Positions 1 through 11,850 of a stretch of 64,000 bases of DNA are shown piece by piece; position 1 is the first letter of the stretch; every line of letters begins with the position of its first letter. The stretch comes from CAVQGZ01 sp963714455. Its GTDB lineage: Bacteria; Actinomycetota; Actinomycetes; Jiangellales; Jiangellaceae. The stretch spans positions 186,001-250,000 of the forward strand of contig CAVQON010000017.1 in assembly GCA_963714455.1 (NCBI GenBank), read 5' to 3'. Under the pieces are notes generated by a model. The model saw only the letters and a program-made list of their open reading frames with translations. It had not been told where the DNA came from and ran no database searches. A program made the translations under genes and the position numbers.

Positions 1-2
1 CG

Positions 3-614
3 CTGCCCGGTGGCGACGCGTTCGTGGGCAAGGGACTTCGCTACGTGGTGACCGACCTCTCGGTGCTGCACGACAAGCACGTCGTGATCGTCGGGGGTGG
101 CGACAGCGCCGTCGACTGGGCGCTGGTGCTGCAGGACAAGGCGTCGTCGGTGACGCTCGTGCACCGGCGCGACCAGTTCCGGGCGCACGAGGGCTCGGTG
201 GCGCAGCTGCGCGCGTCCAAGGTGAACGTGCTCACCCCGTACGTGCCCCACGAGATTCTGGCCGCCGACGACGGCCGCGTGCGCGCGGTGGACGTGGTCG
301 ACAAGGAGACCGACGAGCACACGGTGATCGAGTGCGACGAGGTGGTGGCCGCGCTCGGCTTCATCGCCGACCTCGGCCCGATGCAGAAGTGGGGCCTCGA
401 GCTGGCCAAGCGCCACATCGTCGTCGACACGCACATGTCCACCAACATCCCGGGGGTGTTCGCGGCCGGTGACGTGGTGGAGTACCCGGGCAAGGTGCGG
501 CTCATCTCGACCGGCTTCGGCGAGGCCGCCACGGCCGTCAACAACGCCGCCCCGGTGATCGACCCGACGGCGAAGGTGTTCCCCGGCCACTCCTCCGACC
601 CCGGCAAGCACTGA
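3..614 (+). CDS. Ferredoxin/flavodoxin--NADP+ reductase, 3' part (5' end outside window)
   Basis: The reading frame is already open at the window edge, so only the C-terminal two thirds is present. It carries the NADPH-binding Rossmann motif VIVGGGDSAVDWAL near its start, and the C-terminal FAD-domain motif GVFAAGDV followed by the tail STGFGEAATAVNNA. That tail is typical of the thioredoxin-reductase-like (YumC type 2) ferredoxin NADP+ reductases, which pass electrons between NADPH and ferredoxin in the cytosol. No CxxC active site of a true thioredoxin reductase is seen between the NADPH motifs in the visible part, which favours the ferredoxin-reductase reading. It ends at a TGA before a short convergent intergenic hairpin. 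A disulfide reductase of the same superfamily is the alternative. Confidence 0.85.
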   Translation: MPGGDAFVGKGLRYVVTDLSVLHDKHVVIVGGGDSAVDWALVLQDKASSVTLVHRRDQFRAHEGSVAQLRASKVNVLTPYVPHEILAADDGRVRAVDVVDKETDEHTVIECDEVVAALGFIADLGPMQKWGLELAKRHIVVDTHMSTNIPGVFAAGDVVEYPGKVRLISTGFGEAATAVNNAAPVIDPTAKVFPGHSSDPGKH

Positions 615-700
615 GCCTGCTGCGGGCCGGCTCGGCCCGGGTGCCGCGGCTCATGGTGCAGTTCAGGTAGCCCCAGCGACCCGGAACGTCCCATGATCAT

Positions 701-719
701 GCTGCGGGCTACCCGCAGC
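701..719. terminator. Hairpin between convergent genes
   Basis: GCTGCGGG-CTA-CCCGCAGC gives a perfect 8-bp GC stem with a 3-nt loop. It lies between the ferredoxin reductase gene (plus) and the small membrane-protein gene (minus), which converge here. There is no U tract, as is common in high-GC actinobacteria, so its action as a bidirectional terminator is inferred from position and stem strength. Confidence 0.5.
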
Positions 720-765
720 GCACCGTGATCACCAGATCTCAGCACGACATGCACCGTGACGGCGG

Positions 766-1086
766 CTACCGGACGACCAGACCCGCGACCACGAACAGCA
801 GGACGCCGGCGCCGAGCATGCGCCGGAACGGGTTGACCCCGCGCGCGACCTCGTCCAGGGCCCAGACCAGCAGCGCGGCGGTCGCTACGACGTCCAGCAC
901 CACACCGGCCGTCCCGCTGGGTGACCAGGCCCAGCGCAGGGCAGCCGCGACGACGAACAGCAGCAGCGCAGCGTTGGGGAACTGCCCCACGACGTAGCGG
1001 CCGTCGACCCGGCTGCGGAACATCCAGTCGACGCCGGCCTGTACCCGCTCGCCGAGGCCCACCACGCGAGTCTGCCTCGTGGGCAC
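766..1086 (-). CDS. Small membrane protein, unknown function
   Basis: About 106 residues with three probable membrane helices: roughly residues 38-53 (ALLLFVVAAALRW), 60-78 (GVVLDVVATAALLVWALDE) and 88-105 (GAGVLLFVVAGLVV). The loop LDEVARGVNPFRR between helices 2 and 3 is basic. I do not recognise a named family. The start is uncertain: a GTG at 1086 follows a purine-rich stretch and removes an arginine-rich, non-conserved-looking extension that would otherwise reach back to 1383. It is convergent with the ferredoxin reductase gene and divergent from the DUF255 gene. Confidence 0.55.
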   Translation of the reverse strand: MPTRQTRVVGLGERVQAGVDWMFRSRVDGRYVVGQFPNAALLLFVVAAALRWAWSPSGTAGVVLDVVATAALLVWALDEVARGVNPFRRMLGAGVLLFVVAGLVVR

Positions 1087-1127
1087 CCACGCCGCCTCGC
1101 CGGTCCGCTCGTCGCCTGTACGTGAAT

Positions 1128-1206
1128 CCCCACATTCGCTGACTATGCAGCGATCTGACCTGGGCATATGCCCGAGCAAAGGCGGGTAGGCACCCCGAAT
1201 GTGGGG
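1128..1206. repeat. Nested inverted repeats in a divergent intergenic region
   Basis: CCCCACATTCG at 1128-1138 is repeated in perfect inverse as CGAATGTGGGG at 1196-1206. Almost exactly at the centre lies the 12-bp palindrome GGGCATATGCCC (1162-1173); the two symmetry centres differ by half a base. The sequence between the arms is otherwise not symmetric. It sits in the roughly 290-bp gap between two divergent genes, so an operator function is possible but not shown. Confidence 0.6.
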
Positions 1207-1362
1207 CTTGCGGTACGGCGGCACACCCGCGCGTGCCGCGCCGTCGTGGTGAGACCGTCGCTGAGGACGGCCACCACATGGGGAGTTCCTCCTGTCGGTC
1301 ACGGGGGGACGCCCTGCGGGGCAGGTCGTTTCCCAGCGCTCGTCCCCGTCACCGGACGACGG

Positions 1363-1368
1363 TACGGT
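1363..1368 (+). promoter_or_regulatory. -10 element TACGGT, leaderless promoter of the DUF255 gene
   Basis: TACGGT followed by 7 nt (CGATTGG) and then the GTG start. No Shine-Dalgarno sequence precedes the start, so transcription probably begins at the GTG itself. Confidence 0.55.
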
Positions 1369-1375
1369 CGATTGG

Positions 1376-3383
<2,008 letters not shown>

Positions 3384-3406
<23 letters not shown>

Positions 3407-5051
3407 CCACCGATCGGGCCTCGTCCTGGATCTCGGCCAGGTGCTCCGGCCCGCGGAACGACTCGCCGTAGATCTTGTACACGTCCTCGGTGCCTGACGG
3501 ACGCGCGGCGAACCAGCCGTGGTCGGTGGTCACCTTGAGGCCGCCGATCGCCGCCCCGTTGCCGGGCGCCTTGGTGAGCACGGCCGTGATCGGGTCGCCG
3601 GCCAGCGCAGTAGCGCTCACCTGGTCAGGGGACAGCGCGCCCAGCTTCGCCTTCTCGTCACGGGTGGCGGGGGCGTCGATGCGGGCATAGGCCGGGGCGC
3701 CGTGGCGCTGCGTCAGGTCGGCGTAGTGCTCGCTGGGGGAGCGGCCGGTGACGGCGATGATCTCGGCGGCGAGCAGGCACAGCAGCAGACCGTCCTTGTC
3801 CGTGGTCCACGTCGTGCCGTCCATGCGCAGGAACGACGCGCCGGCGCTCTCCTCCCCGCCGAAGCCGATGGACCCGTCCTGCAGCCCGGGGACGAACCAC
3901 TTGAAGCCGACGGGCACCTCGTCGAGGCGTCGTCCCAGGTCGGCGGCAACGCGGTCGATCATGGACGACGACACCAGCGTCTTGCCGATGCCCGCGTCAC
4001 CCGGCCAGCCGGGACGGTTCTGGTACAGGTAGCTGATGGCGACCGCGAGGTAGTGGTTGGGGTTCATCAGCCCCGTGTCGGGGGTGACGATGCCGTGCCG
4101 GTCGGCGTCGGCGTCGTTGCCTGTGGCCAGGGCGTAGCCGGCGGTGGCGTTCGGGCCGATGACGCGGTCGATGAGAGACGCCATCGCGTGCGGGGAGGAG
4201 CAGTCCATGCGGATCTTGGCGTCCCAGTCCAGCGTCATGAACCGGAACGTGCCGTCCACCAGCGGGTTGACGACGTCGAGCGCCAGGTTGTGACGCTCGG
4301 CGATGGCGCCCCAGTAGTCCACGGCCGCCCCGCCCATGGGGTCGGCGCCGATGCGCACGCCGGCTGACCGGATGGCTTCGATGTTCACCACGGACGGCAG
4401 GTCGTCCACGTAGGCGCCGAGGTAGTCGTAGGTGCCGGTCGTGTCAGCGGCGCGGGCCCGCGCGTAGGGGATGCGCGCGACCCCGTCCAGGCCGGCATCG
4501 AGCAGCTCGTTGGCCCGGTCCTGGATCCAGCGCGTCACGTCGGTGTCGGCCGGACCGCCGTTGGGCGGGTTGTACTTGAACCCACCATCGGGTGGCGGGT
4601 TGTGCGACGGGGTCACGACGATGCCGTCGGCGAGCCCGGGGCCGCTGACCCGTCCTTTGTTGTGCCGCAGGATCGCGTGCGACAGGGCCGGCGTCGGGGT
4701 GTAGCGGTCGGCGGCGTCCAGCAGCGTCGTGACGCCGTTGGCGGCCAGCACCTCCAACGCCGTCACCTGGGCGGGGTCGGAGAGCGCATGGGTGTCGCGC
4801 CCCACGAACACAGGACCGTCGATGCCGTTCGCGGCCCGGTAGTCGCAGATCGCCTGCGTGGTCGCCGCGATGTGGTCGTCGTTGAAGGAGCCGCGTAGCG
4901 CCGAGCCACGGTGACCGGACGTGCCGAAGGAGACGCGTTGCGCCGGGTCGGCGAGGTCAGGGTGCTCGCTGTAGTAGGCGGTCACCAGACGGGCCAGGTC
5001 CACCAGGTCGCCGGGCTGGGCAGGTGTGCCGGCGCGCGGGTCGATGCTCAT
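3384..5051 (-). CDS. pgm: Phosphoglucomutase, alpha-D-glucose-phosphate specific
   Basis: 555 residues, the usual length. It interconverts glucose 1-phosphate and glucose 6-phosphate, linking glycolysis to glycogen and cell-wall sugar synthesis; glgA/glgC lie about 46 kb away. Visible motifs are FGTSGHRG near residue 43, the catalytic phosphoserine loop TPSHNPPPDGG (Ser about 148), the metal-binding loop ATGNDADADRHG, the sugar-specificity loop GGEESAGAS, and the phosphate-binding ARPSGTEDVYKIYGESF at the C terminus. All catalytic elements are intact. The ATG at 5051 is preceded by a -10 hexamer, so the mRNA is probably leaderless. Confidence 0.96.
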
Positions 5052-5057
5052 GCCCCC

Positions 5058-5063
5058 ACCGTA
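5058..5063 (-). promoter_or_regulatory. -10 element TACGGT, leaderless promoter of pgm
   Basis: On the minus strand TACGGT is followed by GGGGGC (6 nt) and the ATG of pgm. Confidence 0.55.
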
Positions 5064-5117
5064 GGGTTTTCGGCCCCGCCGTACGCGCCCTTCGCGGCGG
5101 CTGCGGCCACCGGCCGC

Positions 5118-5867
5118 TCAGACGCGAGCGAGGCTCACCGCGATGCCGGCGTAGAACGCCAGCCATGCCCCGATCGTGAGTGCGTGGAACACCTCGTGGT
5201 AGCCGAACCACCGGGGGCTCGGGTCGGGCTTCTTCGTCGCGTAGACGACGGCCCCGACCGTGTAGAGAAGCCCGCCGAGCAGCATGAGCACGAGGATGAC
5301 CCAGCCACCCGCCTCGACCAGGTCACCGATGAAGAACAGCGCCACCCATCCGAGTGCGATGTAGGCGGTGACGTAGGTCCAGCGCGGCGCGCCGAGCCAG
5401 AAGAGGCGGAAGAACACGCCGGCGACCGCTCCGCCCCACACCAGAACCATGAGCAGCCGTGCACGTTCCGGCGACAGCAGCAGCACGGCGTAGGGGGTGT
5501 AGGTGCCGGCAATGATCAAGAAGATGTTCGCGTGGTCGAGCCGACGCAAGAAGCCCTCCATGCGTGGGCTCCACGAGCCTCGGTGGTACACCGCACTCAC
5601 CGAGAACAGCAGCACGCTCGTCGCGGTGTAGACGGCGACAGCCAACCGGTCGGCCGGGTCGTCAGCGACGACCAGCAGCACCAGGCAGAGCAGCGCAGAC
5701 ACCGGGATGGCGACCAGGTGCAGCCAGCCGCGTAGCTTCGGCTTGACGTCGGCGGGCAGCCTGTCGAGAGCCTCCTGCATGCGGGTCTCGACGCGGTCGG
5801 CGAACGCGTCGTAGGCGGCCTCGGCCCGGTCGCGGGTGCTGCGCTCGACCTTGGAGTCGTTGTCCAT
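5118..5867 (-). CDS. trhA: Hemolysin III / TrhA family membrane protein (PAQR superfamily)
   Basis: 249 residues from the ATG at 5867. About 55 cytosolic N-terminal residues precede seven membrane helices. Diagnostic residues are HLVAIPVSALL in helix 1, VYHRGSW after helix 2-3, RRLDHANIFLIIAGTYTPYA, and GYHEVFHALTIGAW in the last helix; the conserved His/Asp residues form the metal site of the PAQR fold. The name hemolysin is historical; bacterial members are linked to membrane fluidity homeostasis. A longer reading to 5927 is open but starts in a non-conserved arginine-rich stretch. The gene is divergent from the prenyl synthase gene, as in M. tuberculosis (Rv1085c/Rv1086). Confidence 0.9.
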   Translation of the reverse strand: MDNDSKVERSTRDRAEAAYDAFADRVETRMQEALDRLPADVKPKLRGWLHLVAIPVSALLCLVLLVVADDPADRLAVAVYTATSVLLFSVSAVYHRGSWSPRMEGFLRRLDHANIFLIIAGTYTPYAVLLLSPERARLLMVLVWGGAVAGVFFRLFWLGAPRWTYVTAYIALGWVALFFIGDLVEAGGWVILVLMLLGGLLYTVGAVVYATKKPDPSPRWFGYHEVFHALTIGAWLAFYAGIAVSLARV

Positions 5868-5937
5868 CGCACCCGTCCTGTCGTGGTCCGCCCTGGCCCG
5901 CGAGCCGGGTCGGCTCGCGAGCACCAACCTACTGATG

Positions 5938-5950
5938 CGTAACTTACGCG
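5938..5950. promoter_or_regulatory. Palindrome GCGTAACTTACGC between trhA and the prenyl synthase gene
   Basis: A 6-bp inverted repeat around one central base, unusually A/T-containing for this window. On the minus strand it lies just upstream of a possible -10 (TAGGTT). This position could be an operator or -35 zone for trhA. Function is inferred only from symmetry and location. Confidence 0.3.
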
Positions 5951-5991
5951 ACGCTCACCCGTTTGGCCCTGGGCTCGAGGCCGGGCCCGGG

Positions 5992-5997
5992 TAGCCT
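5992..5997 (+). promoter_or_regulatory. -10 element TAGCCT, leaderless promoter of the prenyl synthase gene
   Basis: TAGCCT, then GAAAAC (6 nt), then the GTG start codon; no Shine-Dalgarno sequence. Confidence 0.55.
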
Positions 5998-6003
5998 GAA
6001 AAC

Positions 6004-6765
6004 GTGGCGCTGACCGACCTCGCCTACGGGGTGTACGAGCGCCGACTCGCACGCTCGCTCGACCCGGCCAAGCTGCCGCACCACGTCGGCGTCATCTTGG
6101 ACGGCAACCGGCGCTGGGCCCGCAGCGCCGGCTTCGATGCGAGCACCGGCCACGAACGGGGCGCGGCCAAGATCGTCGAGTTTCTCGGGTGGTGCGACGA
6201 CGCCGGCGTCGAGCTGGTCACCCTCTGGATGCTGTCGACCGACAACCTCGCTCGCCCTGCCACCGAGCTCGAGGCCCTCGTGTCCATCATCGAGCGGGCC
6301 GTCGACTCGATCGCCGACACGCGCCGTTGGCGAGTTCATCTGGTCGGCTCGCCGGACGTGCTGCCGGCGTCCCTGCACCGCACGCTCAAGGACGCCGCCG
6401 ACCGCACCGCCGACATCGACGGCATGCTGGTCAACGTCGCCGTCGGCTACGGCGGGCGTGAGGAGATCGCCGACGCCGTCCGGTCGCTGCTCGCCGAGCA
6501 CTCCGACGCGGGGACGTCCTTGGCCGACCTGGCCGAGCAGCTGAGCGTCGAGCACATCGCCGCGCACCTCTACACGCGTGGGCAGCCCGACCCCGACCTG
6601 GTGATTCGCACCTCGGGTGAGCAGCGTCTCTCCGGATTTCTGATGTGGCAGAGCGCGCACAGCGAGTTCTACTTCTGCGAAGCCATGTGGCCGGACTTTC
6701 GGCGCGTCGACTTCCTCCGAGCCCTTCGCGCGTACGAGCAGCGCGAGCGAAGGTTCGGAGGCTGA
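6004..6765 (+). CDS. uppS: cis-Prenyltransferase (isoprenyl transferase, undecaprenyl/Z-farnesyl diphosphate synthase family)
   Basis: 253 residues. It condenses isopentenyl diphosphate units in the cis configuration to make polyprenyl diphosphate, a precursor of the cell-wall lipid carrier. The catalytic aspartate lies in HHVGVILDGNRRWAR (about residue 30). Further signatures are LVTLWMLSTDNLARP and the C-terminal PDPDLVIRTSGEQRLSGFL with WPDFR. Actinobacteria often have two such genes. This one sits beside hemolysin III, as does the short Z-farnesyl-diphosphate synthase Rv1086 in M. tuberculosis, so a short-chain product is the more likely role; this is inference from context. Confidence 0.9.
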   Translation: MALTDLAYGVYERRLARSLDPAKLPHHVGVILDGNRRWARSAGFDASTGHERGAAKIVEFLGWCDDAGVELVTLWMLSTDNLARPATELEALVSIIERAVDSIADTRRWRVHLVGSPDVLPASLHRTLKDAADRTADIDGMLVNVAVGYGGREEIADAVRSLLAEHSDAGTSLADLAEQLSVEHIAAHLYTRGQPDPDLVIRTSGEQRLSGFLMWQSAHSEFYFCEAMWPDFRRVDFLRALRAYEQRERRFGG

Positions 6766-6813
6766 GCAATCGTTGGTACCCCGACCCCGACCCTGACCAG
6801 AGAGGAGTCGTCC

Positions 6814-8109
6814 ATGCCTGGACGACGGACGTATGTGATCGACACCAGCGTGCTGCTGTCCGATCCGTATGCCCTGCTCCGCTTCGACGAGCACGAAGTG
6901 GTGCTGCCTGTTGTCGTGATCACCGAGCTGGAGGCCAAGCGCCACCACCCCGAGCTCGGCTACTTCGCCCGCGCCGCGCTGCGCCTGCTGGACGAGATGC
7001 GTATCGAGCACGGTCGCCTGGACGCCCCGCTCACCGTGGGCAGCCACGGTGGATCGTTGCGGGTCGAGCTGAACCACACCGACGCCGACGTGCTCCCGCC
7101 CGGCTTTCGCCTCGGCGACAACGACAGCCGGATTCTCGCTGTCGCCCGCAACCTGCAGGCGGAGGGCTACGACGTCACTCTCGTCTCCAAAGACCTGCCC
7201 ATGCGGGTCAAGGCGTCATCGGTGGGGCTGCACGCCGAGGAGTACCGAGCCGAGACCGTCGTCGAGTCGGGCTGGACGGGCATGGCCGAGGTCGAGGTCG
7301 CCTCGTCCGTGCTGGACGAGCTGTACGACGCCGGGGTCGCCGACCTGGAGCAGGCCCGCGACCTGCCCTGCCACACCGGTCTGGTGCTGCTGAGCGAACG
7401 CGGGAGCGGCCTGGGTCGGGTCACCGCCGACAAGCGGGTGCGGCTGGTGCGCGGTGACCGAGAGGTGTTCGGTCTTCGCGGACGCTCCGCGGAGCAGCGC
7501 GTGGCCCTTGACCTGCTGCTCGACCCCGACATCGGCATCATCAGCCTCGGCGGGCGTGCCGGCACCGGCAAGTCGGCACTGGCGTTGTGCGCGGGGCTGG
7601 AGAGCGTGCTGGAGCGCCGGATCCACCAGAAGGTCGTCGTCTTCCGACCCATCTACGCCGTCGGGGGCCAAGAGCTCGGCTACCTGCCCGGCAGCGAGGC
7701 CGAGAAGATGAACCCCTGGGGCCAGGCCGTGTACGACACGCTGACCTCGGTGACGACGCAGGACGTGGTCGAGGAGGTGATCGGGCGCGGCATGCTCGAG
7801 GTGCTGCCCCTCACCCACATCCGCGGACGGTCGCTGCACGACTCGTTCGTCATCGTGGACGAGGCACAGTCGCTGGAGCGCAACGTGCTGCTGACGGTGC
7901 TGTCGCGGATGGGGGCCAACGCCCGGGTGGTGCTCACCCACGACGTGGCCCAGCGCGACAACCTTCGGGTCGGCCGATACGACGGCGTCGTGGCGGTCGT
8001 GGAGAAGCTGAAGGGCCACCCGCTGTTCGCCCACGTCACCCTGAACCGCTCGGAGCGCTCGGCGATCGCCGCGCTGGTCACCGAGATGCTGGAGGACCTG
8101 CCTCAGTAG
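6814..8109 (+). CDS. phoH2: PhoH family protein: PIN ribonuclease domain plus PhoH ATPase/helicase
   Basis: 431 residues. The N-terminal PIN domain (about 1-150) has YVIDTSVLLSDP and the acidic residues of VVITELEAKR and GDNDSRIL. The C-terminal PhoH P-loop domain has Walker A GGRAGTGKSAL (about 245-255) and Walker B FVIVDEAQ. PhoH2-type proteins of mycobacteria are known to act as ATP-dependent RNA helicase/ribonucleases. The ATG follows a good Shine-Dalgarno sequence (AGAGAGGAG), so this gene is not leaderless. Its 3' end overlaps the convergent fumC gene by 32 bp. Confidence 0.94.
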   Translation: MPGRRTYVIDTSVLLSDPYALLRFDEHEVVLPVVVITELEAKRHHPELGYFARAALRLLDEMRIEHGRLDAPLTVGSHGGSLRVELNHTDADVLPPGFRLGDNDSRILAVARNLQAEGYDVTLVSKDLPMRVKASSVGLHAEEYRAETVVESGWTGMAEVEVASSVLDELYDAGVADLEQARDLPCHTGLVLLSERGSGLGRVTADKRVRLVRGDREVFGLRGRSAEQRVALDLLLDPDIGIISLGGRAGTGKSALALCAGLESVLERRIHQKVVVFRPIYAVGGQELGYLPGSEAEKMNPWGQAVYDTLTSVTTQDVVEEVIGRGMLEVLPLTHIRGRSLHDSFVIVDEAQSLERNVLLTVLSRMGANARVVLTHDVAQRDNLRVGRYDGVVAVVEKLKGHPLFAHVTLNRSERSAIAALVTEMLEDLPQ

Positions 8110-9517
8110 GTGTCGACGGGGGCCGGGTCATGGCCAGCACGTCGAGCGCCTCGTCGAGCTGCTGCTCGGTGAGGACGCCACGGTCGACGTGGCCCTCGTC
8201 GAGCACGACCTCGCGGATGCTGCGCTGCTCGGCGAGCGCGCGCTTGGCCACCGCGGCGGCGGCCTCGTAGCCCAGGTACCGGTTGAGCGGGGTGACGATG
8301 GCGGGCGAGCCCTCGGCCATCGCCCGGGCGTGCTCGGCGTGCGCGGTGATGCCGTCGACGCAGCGGGCAGCCAGCAGGTCGGCGCTGCGTCCGAGCAGGC
8401 GGGCCGACTCGATGAGCGCCTGGCCCATCACCGGCATGGCGACGTTCAGCTCGAACGACCCCGAGGCGCCCGCCCATGCGATCGTCGCGTCGTTGCCCAC
8501 GACCCGGGCGCACGCCATCAGCGTGGCCTCGGGCAGCACCGGGTTGACCTTGCCCGGCATGATCGACGAGCCCGGCTGAAGGTCGGGCAGCGCGATCTCG
8601 CCGAGCCCGCCGCGAGGGCCGGAGCCCATCCAGCGCAGGTCGTTGCAGATCTTGGTGAGCGACACGGCGGCGCCGCGCAGGGCGGCGCTGGTCTCGACGA
8701 GCCCGTCGCGCGCGGCGTGGGCCGCGAAGTGGTTCGGCGCCTCGCGCAGGTCGAGCCCCGTCTGCTCGCCCAGGCGGCTGACGACGTCGGCGGCGAAGCC
8801 AGGTGCGGCATTGAGCCCGGTGCCGACGGCTGTCCCGCCGAGGGGAACCTCCAGCAGCCGCGGCACGGTGACCTCGATGCGGGCGAGGGCGTGCTCGACC
8901 TGGGCGGCGTAGCCGCTGAACCGTTGGCCCAACGTGACGGGCGTGGCGTCCATGAGGTGCGTGCGGCCCACGGTGACGACGGCCGCGAGCTCGTCGGCCT
9001 TGGCGTCCAGGCTTGTCGCGAGGCGCCGCAGCCCGGGCATCGTGACCTCGCTGACCTGGACGGCGGCGGCGAGGTGCAGGGCCGTGGGAAACGTGTCGTT
9101 GCTCGACTGGCCGGCGTTCACGTGGTCGTTGGGATGAACGGGCCGCCCGAGCGTGCGCTCGGCCAGCGTGGCCAGAACCTCGTTGACGTTCATGTTCGTG
9201 CTGGTGCCCGACCCGGTCTGGTAGACGTCGACCGGGAACTCCTCGGCATGCTCTCCGTCGGCCACCGCGCGTGCCGCCCGCTCGATGGCACCGGCGACGT
9301 CGGCGTCGATGACGCCGAGGCGGGCATTCGCGGCGGCGGCGGCACCCTTGAGCATCGCCAACGCCTCGATGATTGCCGGGTCGAGACGTTGGCCGGAGAT
9401 CGGGAAGTTCTCCACGGCCCGTTGCGTCTGCGCCCGCCAGAGGGCGTCGACGGGCACCTGCACCTCGCCCATCGTGTCGTGCTCGGTGCGCGTCTCTCGC
9501 CGGGGCTGCGGGCTCAT
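8078..9517 (-). CDS. fumC: Class II fumarate hydratase
   Basis: 479 residues. It hydrates fumarate to malate in the TCA cycle without an iron-sulfur cluster. It carries RTEHDTMGEVQVP at the N terminus, SGTSTNMNVNEV, the substrate-site segment GRTHLMDATPVTLGQ and the superfamily signature GSSIMPGKVNPV with the catalytic serine loop. The length matches homotetrameric FumC. A second, unrelated class I fumarase gene lies 0.6 kb away on the same strand. The start at 9517 gives an N terminus typical of the family. Confidence 0.95.
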   Translation of the reverse strand: MSPQPRRETRTEHDTMGEVQVPVDALWRAQTQRAVENFPISGQRLDPAIIEALAMLKGAAAAANARLGVIDADVAGAIERAARAVADGEHAEEFPVDVYQTGSGTSTNMNVNEVLATLAERTLGRPVHPNDHVNAGQSSNDTFPTALHLAAAVQVSEVTMPGLRRLATSLDAKADELAAVVTVGRTHLMDATPVTLGQRFSGYAAQVEHALARIEVTVPRLLEVPLGGTAVGTGLNAAPGFAADVVSRLGEQTGLDLREAPNHFAAHAARDGLVETSAALRGAAVSLTKICNDLRWMGSGPRGGLGEIALPDLQPGSSIMPGKVNPVLPEATLMACARVVGNDATIAWAGASGSFELNVAMPVMGQALIESARLLGRSADLLAARCVDGITAHAEHARAMAEGSPAIVTPLNRYLGYEAAAAVAKRALAEQRSIREVVLDEGHVDRGVLTEQQLDEALDVLAMTRPPSTPTEAGPPASR

Positions 9518-9571
9518 GGCTTCATCCTGCTGCGCGCCGGCGTCGTGCGCCCGTGCTCACGGCTCTCGATC

Positions 9572-9577
9572 TACGGT
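9572..9577 (+). promoter_or_regulatory. -10 element TACGGT, leaderless promoter of the ICMT-family gene
   Basis: TACGGT, 7 nt (GTCGCCC), then the GTG at 9585; this decides between two in-frame GTG candidates. Confidence 0.5.
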
Positions 9578-9584
9578 GTCGCCC

Positions 9585-10073
9585 GTGGCAGGTGGACGTC
9601 GGTGGGACCGCGGCACATGGCTGGTGGCGGCGCAGGTCGTCTGCCTCGCCGTGATCTGGCTGTGGCCGGCCCCGCCGATGTGGAGCCTGCCGGGGTGGGT
9701 TGTCGCCGGCTGCTGGGCCGTCATCGCCGGCGCGCTGCTGCTCGGGCTGTGGGGGGCCGGCGGGCTCGGCCGGTTCTTGCGTGTGCACCCGCGTCCGGCC
9801 CAGCGGGCCGAGCTGCGCACGACCGGCGCCTACCGGCTGGTGCGCCACCCGATCTACGCCGCCGTGCTCGTGGGCTCGGCCGCCGGGGCCGTGCTGGCGG
9901 CCCGTCCCGAGCCCCTGATCGGCTTCGTGGGGCTGTCGCTGGTGCTGCACGTGAAGGCCGGCTACGAGGAGGGCCTGCTGCGCGAGCGTTTCGGCGATGC
10001 CTACGACGTCTACGCCTCTCGCGTACCCCGGTTGCTGCCGGGAACGCGGGACGAGTGGTTCACCCGCAGGTAG
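9585..10073 (+). CDS. Isoprenylcysteine/phosphatidylethanolamine methyltransferase-family membrane protein
   Basis: 162 residues with three or four membrane helices: WLVAAQVVCLAVIWLW, GCWAVIAGALLLGLWG, AAVLVGSAAGAVLAA and LIGFVGLSLVLHV. The family core is visible as RTTGAYRLVRHPIYAAVL and, near the C terminus, YEEGLLRERFGDAYDVYASRVPRLLP. The acidic YEE/LxxRFG segment binds S-adenosylmethionine in this fold. The substrate is unknown; bacterial members often methylate lipids or are uncharacterised. It stands alone between the two fumarase genes. Confidence 0.8.
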   Translation: MAGGRRWDRGTWLVAAQVVCLAVIWLWPAPPMWSLPGWVVAGCWAVIAGALLLGLWGAGGLGRFLRVHPRPAQRAELRTTGAYRLVRHPIYAAVLVGSAAGAVLAARPEPLIGFVGLSLVLHVKAGYEEGLLRERFGDAYDVYASRVPRLLPGTRDEWFTRR

Positions 10074-11738
<1,665 letters not shown>

Positions 11739-11745
11739 GACCCTG

Positions 11746-11751
11746 AGCCTA
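11746..11751 (-). promoter_or_regulatory. -10 element TAGGCT, leaderless promoter of fumA
   Basis: On the minus strand TAGGCT is followed by CAGGGTC (7 nt) and the GTG start. Confidence 0.55.
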
Positions 11752-11850
11752 CGAGGGACGGGTTGCGACCCGACGTCCTGCTCCCGAACGACGGTGGCCA
11801 ATACCCCACAGATCTTCGGGAGCAGTTTGCCAGGCACGTTCTCTCGGTCG

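Noticed and set aside
41..1279. 412-residue minus-strand frame across the ferredoxin reductase gene
   Set aside because: It is antisense to a well-supported enzyme, low in family-like motifs and rich in Arg/Ser/Thr; an effect of high GC.
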